A stretch of DNA of 64,000 nt from Verrucomicrobiia bacterium (GTDB lineage: Bacteria > Verrucomicrobiota > Verrucomicrobiia > Limisphaerales > CAIMTB01). Both the position numbers and the translations under genes were made by a program. Shown here piece by piece: positions 31,900 to 38,065 of this stretch. The DNA is taken from positions 62,001-126,000 of the forward strand of contig JAHCBA010000003.1 in assembly GCA_019634625.1 (NCBI GenBank). Reading direction: 5' to 3'. Each line of letters opens with the position of its first letter. Position 1 is the stretch's first letter. The notes beneath the pieces are model-generated. The model was not told where the DNA came from and searched no databases. It was given only the letters and a program-made list of their open reading frames with translations.

Positions 31900-32683
31900 G
31901 GCCCGTGCCGGGCAGGCCCTCTTCACCCGCATCCTCGGTCCCGCCGCCGCGGAGCCCGACTCCTGGCGCAAAGTCCGGCAGAACTTCGCCCCGCGGACCA
32001 CGATCGAGGACGGGGTCGGCGTCCTCGAAATCAACGGGGTGCTGGCCTACCGGCCCGACCTTGGGGAGCTGATCTTCGACGGCTTCGAGGATAGCGCGGA
32101 GGTCCTGGCATCGTTTCATCGGCTCGAAGCCGATCCCGAAGCCAAGGCCATCGTCCTGAACATCAATTCCCCCGGCGGCTTTTCCGTCGGCGGGGCCGAG
32201 ATCGCCGATGCCGTTCGTGGTTCCGCCAAGCCCGCCGTGACCTGGGTGGGCGGGATGATGTGCAGCCTCGCCTACTGGATCGGCTCGCAGGCGAAGGCCG
32301 TCATCTCGGGTCGCAGCGCGATGGTGGGGAGCATCGGGGCCTATGTGTCCGTGGTGGACTACCACCGGATGCTGGCCAATGCCGGCATCGAGGTCCGGGT
32401 GTTCACGAACAAGGAAGGCGCCTTCAAAGCGGCGGGCATGCCGGGGACCGAAATCACGTCCGATCACGCGTCAGAATTCACCCGCCAGGCGCAGCGCACT
32501 TTCGACCTCTTCCGGGCCGATGTGCTGCGCGCAAAGGACAACGTTCCCGCTACGGCGATGCAAGGTCAGGTCTTCGATGGGGCGGAAGCCAAGCGCAACG
32601 GGCTTGTCGATGCGTTGGGAGACCTGAATTACGCCAAGTCGGTGGCCCGTCGTTTGGCACGCAAAGGACAACGTTCCGCCTGA
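31853..32683 (+). CDS. S49-family prohead protease
   Basis: From ATG 31853 (MSRVLTMLAAQVPMLEARAG) the 276-residue enzyme has INSPGGFSVGGAEIADAV as oxyanion/strand block, nucleophile Ser138 in GMMCSLAYWIGSQ, and probable catalytic Lys192 in NKEGAFKAAG, the SppA/phage S49 dyad. It should process scaffold and coat during capsid maturation. Two 18-bp repeats lie in it: one internal (LRAKDNVPATAM), replacing a normally variable loop before GQVFDGAEA, and one supplying the last codons (KGQRSA). Despite this the conserved core is intact. Confidence 0.92.
   Translation: MSRVLTMLAAQVPMLEARAGQALFTRILGPAAAEPDSWRKVRQNFAPRTTIEDGVGVLEINGVLAYRPDLGELIFDGFEDSAEVLASFHRLEADPEAKAIVLNINSPGGFSVGGAEIADAVRGSAKPAVTWVGGMMCSLAYWIGSQAKAVISGRSAMVGSIGAYVSVVDYHRMLANAGIEVRVFTNKEGAFKAAGMPGTEITSDHASEFTRQAQRTFDLFRADVLRAKDNVPATAMQGQVFDGAEAKRNGLVDALGDLNYAKSVARRLARKGQRSA
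32530..32547 (+). repeat. 18-bp repeat CGCAAAGGACAACGTTCC, copy 6
   Basis: Full consensus match followed by CGC. It lies inside the protease gene, in the AKDNVP frame, at a variable loop. This is the only copy not near a gene end. Confidence 0.9.
32660..32677 (+). repeat. 18-bp repeat CGCAAAGGACAACGTTCC, copy 7
   Basis: Full consensus match ending three bases before the stop codon of the protease gene and 22 bases before the next ATG. It is read in the KGQRS frame, unlike copy 6 in the same gene. Confidence 0.9.
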
Positions 32684-32699
32684 AGAAAAAAGGAAAGCC

Positions 32700-33113
32700 A
32701 TGCCCGACACGATCCCTGACCAAAACGACGTTCTGGCGACCAACGAACGCCTGACGGCCGAGGTCACTCGGCTGACCGCCGAACTGACCGCCGCCACCGA
32801 GTTGCTCGAAGCCGGCCAGACCCAGTTGACGGCGGCCCAGAAGGAGGCCGCGAAGGTCCCCGACCTCACCGCCAAGGTGACGGCCCTCACAGAGAACCTC
32901 GAACGTTCCAAGGCGGAGGTCGCCGGCCTGAACACCAAGCTGGGCGACTTCAACAAGGCCGTCGCCGCCGAGGTTCAGAAGCTCGGTCTGCGCCCCAAGG
33001 CCGCGGAGCACAAGGAAGCCGCGGCCGATCCAGACCTGACTCCGACCCAACGCGTCCTCGCCGCCAAGGGCGTCGGCTCGATCCGCGAACTGTCCCCGAA
33101 GCTCAACGCCTGA
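32700..33113 (+). CDS. Coiled-coil scaffold-like protein
   Basis: The 137-residue protein begins MPDTIPDQNDVLATNERLTA, preceded by AAAAAAGGAAAG as ribosome site. Most of it is heptad-rich coiled coil (LTAEVTRLTAELTAATELLE..., LTAKVTALTENLERSKAEV), with a short C-terminal conserved-looking end (RVLAAKGVGSIREL). Position between the prohead protease and the coat gene and all-helical character point to a capsid scaffold or a head-decoration assembly factor. It lacks a signature motif. Confidence 0.65.
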   Translation: MPDTIPDQNDVLATNERLTAEVTRLTAELTAATELLEAGQTQLTAAQKEAAKVPDLTAKVTALTENLERSKAEVAGLNTKLGDFNKAVAAEVQKLGLRPKAAEHKEAAADPDLTPTQRVLAAKGVGSIRELSPKLNA

Positions 33114-33146
33114 ACCCCGTCTCCCGAACCTCAGCCACTCACGAAC

Positions 33147-34172
33147 ATGCCCACCACCATCAGCGATCTGTGGATTCCCGACATCTGGCTCCAGACGATG
33201 CGGGAGAAGCAGGCCACCTTTCCCACGCTCCTGAACTCCGGGGTCGTGGTCGACAACCCCAAGGCCACCGAACTCGCTTCCGGCCCCGGCGAAGTCGCCA
33301 CCATCCCGTTCTTCAAGGACATCACCGACCAGGACGACGAGATCCAGATCGAGAACGCAGAGCCCACGGTCGACAACAAGATCACCAGCGGCCAGATGAA
33401 GGCCGTCGCCTGCAACCGGGTCTGCAAAAGCTCGGCCACGGCGTTCGCGGCCCAACTTTCCGGCGAGGACCCCGTCGGCGAGATCGTTGCCCAGATGGCG
33501 CAGCGCCGGCTGAAGCAGCGCCAGAAGACCCTGCTCGCCATGGTGCGTGGGGCCTTCGGTTCTGCGGGCGCCTCCGGCGTGGCTGCGCCCCTGAAGGCGG
33601 TCCGCGTCGATGCCTTCGACGAGTCCGGCACCGACGCCACCGCTGCCCAACTGATGGGCATCGAACTCTTCATCCACGCCAAGAGCCTCATGGGCGAACT
33701 GGCGGATGACCTCATGGATGGTGCCTTGTGGCTGCACCCGACCATCCTCGCCGCGCTCGAACTGGCCGATGAGACCAGCTTCGACAAGGCCAGCCAGGGA
33801 CCGTGGACCATCCGCACTTACCGCGGCATCCCCATCTACACGTCGGAGGCCCTGGTGCGTGCCGGTACCACCAACGGGTTCGTGTACGACACCTACCTCC
33901 TGGCCAAGGGGATCATCGCCAAGGGTGAGAAGCCGCAGAAGACCGACGTGGTCGATGTCGCCGCGCTCCAGATGGAGAAGAAGTTCGGGCTCAACAACGA
34001 GATCATCTACGACCGGACCCGGTTCGTGCTCCACCTGAACGGCACCAAGTGGGTGGGGACGCCGGCCGCGGAAAGCCCGAGCAACGCCGAGCTGGGGACC
34101 ATCGCCAATTGGAACCTCGTGCTGGGCACGGCCAACCGCGTCGGGGCCGTGTGCATGCGCACCAACGGCTGA
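33147..34172 (+). CDS. Major capsid (coat) protein
   Basis: The 341-residue protein starts MPTTISDLWIPDIWLQTMRE. The region TLLNSGVVVDNPKATELASG and the FFKDITDQDDEIQIENAEP stretch resemble phage coat proteins of the HK97-fold class. The middle has the P-domain-like block MVRGAFGSAGASGV, and the C-terminal part is beta-rich. No separate N-terminal delta domain is present, consistent with the scaffold being encoded upstream. Position after protease and scaffold supports the call. It assembles the icosahedral shell. Confidence 0.85.
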   Translation: MPTTISDLWIPDIWLQTMREKQATFPTLLNSGVVVDNPKATELASGPGEVATIPFFKDITDQDDEIQIENAEPTVDNKITSGQMKAVACNRVCKSSATAFAAQLSGEDPVGEIVAQMAQRRLKQRQKTLLAMVRGAFGSAGASGVAAPLKAVRVDAFDESGTDATAAQLMGIELFIHAKSLMGELADDLMDGALWLHPTILAALELADETSFDKASQGPWTIRTYRGIPIYTSEALVRAGTTNGFVYDTYLLAKGIIAKGEKPQKTDVVDVAALQMEKKFGLNNEIIYDRTRFVLHLNGTKWVGTPAAESPSNAELGTIANWNLVLGTANRVGAVCMRTNG

Positions 34173-34195
34173 GTGCTGCGCACGGCCACCAAAAC

Positions 34196-34408
34196 ATGAG
34201 CACTCCCAAAGTCGATCCGTACCCGGAGCCCGTGGCGCTGACGGCCCTCGACCTGAAGCGCCTCACGGTCGTGCAGGGCGAGAAAGGCCGGGATGCCCGG
34301 CTGCGACGGCTCGCTCGCCGCAACCGGGACGTGGCCTGGCTGCTTGCCGAGCACCAGCGCCTCGCCACTACCAAGCCCAAGAAGTCCAAGCCCGCCGAGA
34401 CCCCGTGA
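34196..34408 (+). CDS. Small hypothetical head protein (70 aa)
   Basis: Starting at ATG 34196 (MSTPKVDPYPEPVALTALDL), the product has a basic helical C-terminal half (RDARLRRLARRNRDVAWLLA). Its stop overlaps the GTG of the next gene (GTGA). It could be a head-completion or decoration protein. No family recognised. Confidence 0.6.
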   Translation: MSTPKVDPYPEPVALTALDLKRLTVVQGEKGRDARLRRLARRNRDVAWLLAEHQRLATTKPKKSKPAETP

Positions 34409-34746
34409 CCCTGACCGAACAGGCACGCATGGCTGGGATCCAATCCCAGCTCGCGGTTCGCGGTCGCACCGTGACTCACGTCCGGAGCGGCCTGCTGTTC
34501 CGTGCGCTGGCGGATCATCAGCCGGGGTTCAAGGCCCGGCCGGCAGCCGAGGGCGAGTACGCGTTCGGGGCGGAGGAACGTTCGGAGGATAGCCTCCACA
34601 TCCTCCGCTCCGACCTTGGCGAAACCGAAATCGCCGTCGGTGACGAACTGACGGACGCGAATGGCCGCAGCTTTCGCGTCGTCGCGGTGGAGGACTCCGC
34701 CCACAACCTCCTGATCCGTTTCACCGTGGAGGTGGCCCGTGCTTGA
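34405..34746 (+). CDS. Head-tail connector-like protein
   Basis: A GTG at 34405 gives 113 residues (MTLTEQARMAGIQSQLAVRG). It is mostly beta-strand: SEDSLHILRSDLGETEIAVG then NGRSFRVVAVEDSAHNLLIR. Proteins of this size and fold at this position act as head-closure or stopper proteins. It overlaps the next gene by eight bases. Confidence 0.6.
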   Translation: MTLTEQARMAGIQSQLAVRGRTVTHVRSGLLFRALADHQPGFKARPAAEGEYAFGAEERSEDSLHILRSDLGETEIAVGDELTDANGRSFRVVAVEDSAHNLLIRFTVEVARA

Positions 34747-35461
34747 TCTCAAGGTCAACGCCCACGGCTTCAACGACGCCGTCACCCGGTACGTCCTGAC
34801 GCTCGGCAAGGATGCCCGCGTCGCCGTCCGGCAGCAGTCGATGCTGCTCGGTCGGAAGCTCGTTCAGTTTACGCCTCCGGGAACGCGGGCGCAGGGTCGC
34901 AAGGCCGTGGCCCGCGACATCCGACGGGCGGTTACGCCGATCCGGCCCTCGGACTTCGAAGCTCCCAGCATCAAGAAGCTGATCCGCAAACGCGATTACG
35001 CCGGTCTGGAAGTTGTGTTCTCGCGATTCAAGCAGGGCGGCTTCGCGAGCTTCCAAGTCCTGCCGTTCTCCGCCGAACTCCACCGCTCGCGCCGTGACAA
35101 GCGCGGTCGGGTGACCCGCTCCGCGAGGGTCGCCACACCGGATGCGCCGCAGGTCCGCGACTACATCCGCGAAGTTCAGACCCACGTCGGCCGCGCCAAG
35201 GGCGGCTGGGTGCCCACGGTGACGCGCCTTGGCGGCAACGTCCCGGAATGGCTCCTGCAACACGCCGTCACCGGCACAGTCGAGGACCGTACTGGCTCCA
35301 TGAACCCGTCGGTGAAGATGAAGAACCGTTCGGAGTGGGCCGGGGACGCCTACGTCGATCGCGTTCTCTCCAACGCTATGGGCGCCCGCAGACAGGCCAT
35401 CCTCGCCTCAATCGAGAAGGCCACGAACACCGCCGCTCGAACGTCCGGCCTCAAGAAATGA
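34739..35461 (+). CDS. HK97 gp10-like tail-completion protein
   Basis: A GTG at 34739 opens a 240-residue frame (MLDLKVNAHGFNDAVTRYVL). The N-terminal helix with RQQSMLLGRKLVQFTPPGTR resembles gp10/minor tail proteins, which begin with a helix and a PPxxT turn. The protein is longer and more basic than typical members. It lies between head connector and tail terminator-like genes. It would join the tail tube to the head. Confidence 0.6.
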   Translation: MLDLKVNAHGFNDAVTRYVLTLGKDARVAVRQQSMLLGRKLVQFTPPGTRAQGRKAVARDIRRAVTPIRPSDFEAPSIKKLIRKRDYAGLEVVFSRFKQGGFASFQVLPFSAELHRSRRDKRGRVTRSARVATPDAPQVRDYIREVQTHVGRAKGGWVPTVTRLGGNVPEWLLQHAVTGTVEDRTGSMNPSVKMKNRSEWAGDAYVDRVLSNAMGARRQAILASIEKATNTAARTSGLKK

Positions 35462-35910
35462 ATCTCTGGGAGATCCAACCCGCGGTGAAAGCCGCCCTCG
35501 TCGCGCACCCGTCGATGGCCGGGGTTCCCGTGCTGCTTGATGACGGCGCCTACGACCGCACGCCGGGTCGCGAGGCAGCCCTGAAAGGTGCCGGCGTGGT
35601 GATGATCGTCTGGCAGATCGCCAGCTTCGGCATTCCGGCGTCGGCCCGCGACGGCGTCGCGGCCCACCTCGTCTACGTGCCGGTGGTCATCGAGGAGAAC
35701 GTCGAGCGCAACCGCCACGGTGGGCTCGGGCTCCCGTGGGAGCGGCTTCTCCAGTCGAGCCTCGAAGCCCTGAGCGGCCACCGCGCCCCGGGCACCCAGT
35801 TCCAGCTCTACGACCCCGCTTGGCAGAACCTCGGCAAAATCGACGGGGTCAACCGCGTCGTCCTGAACGTTCTCTGCACCGCCTACGTGAAACCTGTCGG
35901 CACCCTATGA
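35458..35910 (+). CDS. Tail terminator-like protein
   Basis: From ATG 35458 (MNLWEIQPAVKAALVAHPSM) the 150-residue protein has an N-terminal helix, a VPVLLDDGAYDRTPGREAAL strand-loop and a central VVMIVWQIASFGIP strand. This arrangement is like gpU-type tail terminators. It overlaps the previous stop by four bases and the next start by four bases. Function by position and fold guess. Confidence 0.55.
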   Translation: MNLWEIQPAVKAALVAHPSMAGVPVLLDDGAYDRTPGREAALKGAGVVMIVWQIASFGIPASARDGVAAHLVYVPVVIEENVERNRHGGLGLPWERLLQSSLEALSGHRAPGTQFQLYDPAWQNLGKIDGVNRVVLNVLCTAYVKPVGTL

Positions 35911-36236
35911 AGTCCCCCGAACGATTCCGAAAACTGTCGCTCGTCGCCATCGGACTCTGGGTCCTGCACGCCTTTGCGCTCCTCGCGGCGACCACCGATG
36001 CGCTGGCCCCGGTGACGCACGTTGCCGACGTGGCCCGCGAGAAGGACGTGGTGTGGCTTTCCCTCGTCACCGCCATCGTTTCGCTCCTCTTCAGCGCGTG
36101 GTTGGTCCGCCAGATGATGGCGCAGTCGGTCGCCTCCATCACGGCGATCAACGCCCTGGCTCAAGAACTCCGCTCCCGCCCGTGCTTCTACCACGACGCG
36201 CCGAGCACCCATCACCGACCGCACTCGAACGCATGA
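35907..36236 (+). CDS. Small membrane protein within tail operon
   Basis: The 109-residue protein (MKSPERFRKLSLVAIGLWVL) has two hydrophobic helices, around residues 10-30 (LVAIGLWVLHAFALLAATTD) and 49-67 (VVWLSLVTAIVSLLFSAWLV), with a polar C-terminal tail. Start and stop both overlap neighbours by ATGA. A holin or spanin-like lysis protein is conceivable because no other holin was found, but the position inside the head-tail joining genes is unusual for that. Confidence 0.6.
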   Translation: MKSPERFRKLSLVAIGLWVLHAFALLAATTDALAPVTHVADVAREKDVVWLSLVTAIVSLLFSAWLVRQMMAQSVASITAINALAQELRSRPCFYHDAPSTHHRPHSNA

Positions 36237-36403
36237 GCACCCCCAAGGTCCGCCAACTCCAGGAAGTTGAACTCACCCGGGAGCACTGGGTGAACGGTCA
36301 GCGCTTCGAGCCTGGCACCATTCTCACTCTCCCCGCCACTTGCGCCCAGAACCTGATCGAGGCCGGCGCTGGCGTCGCCCACGACACCGAAACCAACGAC
36401 TGA
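36233..36403 (+). CDS. Small hypothetical protein (56 aa)
   Basis: From ATG 36233 (MSTPKVRQLQEVELTREHWV) the product is short and beta-rich (GQRFEPGTILTLPATCAQNL). The first six residues are identical to those of the 34196 gene product (MSTPKV), suggesting shared leader sequence. Small head-tail proteins of this kind are frequent next to the tail tube gene. No further assignment. Confidence 0.55.
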   Translation: MSTPKVRQLQEVELTREHWVNGQRFEPGTILTLPATCAQNLIEAGAGVAHDTETND

Positions 36404-36407
36404 TCCC

Positions 36408-37157
36408 ATGCCAACCGCCATCACCCTCGGCCACATCGAGGCCCACGAGAAACTCACCGCCCGCCTGTTCGTCCAACCGACGGGCGAATCGGGGTACGTC
36501 GACTGCGGCAACGTCGCCGACTACAAGCACACGCCCGAAAAGCAGTACAAGACCCGCATGGTGGCCGAGGGCGGCTTCCGCCGGGTCAATGACGAGCAGG
36601 TCGACACCGTCCACGACCGTTGGGAGTTCACCCTCGACGAGATGGACGCCTTCAACCACCGACTGCTCCACCTCGCCAAGGCCCCGGCTACCGTCAGCCA
36701 GGCGGCGAGCACGGCTCCGGCGGGCACCGCGAGCCTGACCGGCGTCGTGAAAGGCCGCTGCTACTTCGTCGGCGCGGTCGGCCTGAACACGGTCGTCGTG
36801 AAGAAGGGCGTCACGACGCTGGTCGAGGGCACCGACTACACCCTCGATCATGGCGCGGGCGTCGTCACCGTCCTCCCTGCGAGCGTCACCGTCAGTGATG
36901 GTGATGACCTGAGCCTCACCTTCGGCGCCAGCGCCGTCTCGTTCGAGAGCTACACCGGCAACAGCCAGGTCCTGTTCCGCGGCTCGGTTCGCATCCTCGA
37001 ATCGAACCAGTTCAGCGGGGTGCCCCTCCGCGACATCAGCTTCACCGGCATCCTCAGCGTCACCGCATGGCCCGAACAGAGCGGCGAGTTCGGGAAGTAC
37101 ACCGTCCGTGCCACCGCCACCGGCACGCCCACCGTCAAGCGCCGCAGCGCCTCCTGA
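36408..37157 (+). CDS. Major tail tube protein
   Basis: The 249-residue protein begins MPTAITLGHIEAHEKLTARL. It has the mixed beta pattern of siphophage tube proteins: RWEFTLDEMDAFNHRLLHLA in the first half, and an added domain in the middle (SLTGVVKGRCYFVGAVGLNT through EGTDYTLDHGAGVVTVLPAS) reminiscent of Ig-like extra domains on tail tubes. It precedes the chaperone and tape-measure genes, as expected. It polymerises into the tail tube. Confidence 0.75.
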   Translation: MPTAITLGHIEAHEKLTARLFVQPTGESGYVDCGNVADYKHTPEKQYKTRMVAEGGFRRVNDEQVDTVHDRWEFTLDEMDAFNHRLLHLAKAPATVSQAASTAPAGTASLTGVVKGRCYFVGAVGLNTVVVKKGVTTLVEGTDYTLDHGAGVVTVLPASVTVSDGDDLSLTFGASAVSFESYTGNSQVLFRGSVRILESNQFSGVPLRDISFTGILSVTAWPEQSGEFGKYTVRATATGTPTVKRRSAS

Positions 37158-37187
37158 ACCTCCCCCCCCCCAACTCACGTCTCCGCC

Positions 37188-37502
37188 ATGAAAACCAAGC
37201 TCACCCTCCTCGCCCTCTGCGTGGCTCTCGCTCTTGTCGCCGGCTGCTCAACCACGGCCGACAAGGACAAGCGCTGCGCCACCTACGCCGACGTGTACAC
37301 CCTCTACCTTGCGAGCACCGAGGTCCGCCCCGTCAGCAAGGAGGAGTCCGCCGCCGCCGCGGCTGCCGCCATCTTCCTGCGCACCTACTGCGGGTGGACC
37401 GGCAAGACCACGACCCCGGCCACGAAGGGCAGCCGGGGTGCGAAGTCCGAGCCCGAAGTCGATGCCAACGGCGTTCCCATCATCTACCCGCCCTCGAAGT
37501 AA
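37188..37502 (+). CDS. Phage-encoded lipoprotein
   Basis: The 104-residue protein has a clear lipoprotein signal peptide, MKTKLTLLALCVALALVAGC, with lipobox LVAGC, so Cys20 would be lipidated. The mature part is short and helical (EESAAAAAAAIFLRTYCGWT) with a Lys/Thr-rich, Pro-ending tail. It lies between the tail tube and the chaperone genes. An outer-membrane spanin (Rz1-like) or superinfection-exclusion lipoprotein are options; neither is demonstrated. Confidence 0.75.
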   Translation: MKTKLTLLALCVALALVAGCSTTADKDKRCATYADVYTLYLASTEVRPVSKEESAAAAAAAIFLRTYCGWTGKTTTPATKGSRGAKSEPEVDANGVPIIYPPSK

Positions 37503-37505
37503 CCC

Positions 37506-37916
37506 ATGAGCACCGAACTCGAACTTCTGGACCCCGTGCGGGTCGTCGACATCGGCACCGAACAGGTGCAGGTCCGTGAACTCCGCTGGCTGGACACGCT
37601 CCAGTTCCTGCAAAAGCTCGCCGCTGGGATCGAGCAGGTTGTCGGTTCGCAGGCGATCGGAGCGGATGGATCGGTCCATTTGAACGCCGACCGGCTGCGA
37701 GACGCCGTGCTCGCGGGCGGAGAGCTGGCCAATACGCTGCTAGCGAAGTCCACCGGCCTGCCTCAGGCGCGACTGGAAGCGCTGTCCGCCTCGCAGGCGC
37801 TCACGCTTCTGAGTGCCGCCGTCCAAATCAACTTCCGCGAGGAACTCCTGGGAAAGCTCAAGGCGGTCGGCGGCGTGCTGCAAGGGGCGGTCACGGCGAC
37901 CGTCACGACCCGCTGA
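37506..37916 (+). CDS. Tail assembly chaperone (gpG-like)
   Basis: From ATG 37506 the 136-residue helical protein (LRWLDTLQFLQKLAAGIEQV...) sits directly before the tape measure, the position of the lambda G/GT chaperone. Its stop TGA at 37914-37916 is immediately overlapped by the next frame, which encodes the T-like part. The pair should chaperone the tape-measure protein during tail assembly. Confidence 0.7.
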   Translation: MSTELELLDPVRVVDIGTEQVQVRELRWLDTLQFLQKLAAGIEQVVGSQAIGADGSVHLNADRLRDAVLAGGELANTLLAKSTGLPQARLEALSASQALTLLSAAVQINFREELLGKLKAVGGVLQGAVTATVTTR

Positions 37917-38062
37917 CCCGGGCCGTCGATTTCCTGGTCTGGCAGGGCTACCCGCCGGACTGGGTCATGAGCCTGACCTTGCGCCAACTCCTCGCCTACC
38001 TCGATGCCGCCGCCGCCCGCATGGCGCTTGCGGCGAAAGCTGGCCTCAACCCGCACCTCTGA
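37913..38062 (+). CDS. Second tail-chaperone ORF (T-like), CTG start or frameshift product
   Basis: In the -1 frame relative to the preceding gene an open stretch encodes TRAVDFLVWQGYPPDWVMSL then LRQLLAYLDAAAARMALAA, ending with TGA at 38062. It looks protein-coding and matches the short T part of G/GT chaperone systems. It has no upstream ATG or GTG. A CTG codon at 37913 overlaps the G stop as CTGA, copying the ATGA/GTGA overlaps common here, so a CTG start is possible. A -1 frameshift is the other option, but I see no classic slippery heptamer. Confidence 0.55.
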   Translation: MTRAVDFLVWQGYPPDWVMSLTLRQLLAYLDAAAARMALAAKAGLNPHL

Positions 38063-38065
38063 ACC

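Noticed and set aside
23047-32677. The 18-bp repeats as a CRISPR or tandem array
   Set aside because: Spacing is irregular (about 0.1 to 5 kb) and most copies lie in or between phage genes, not in an array.
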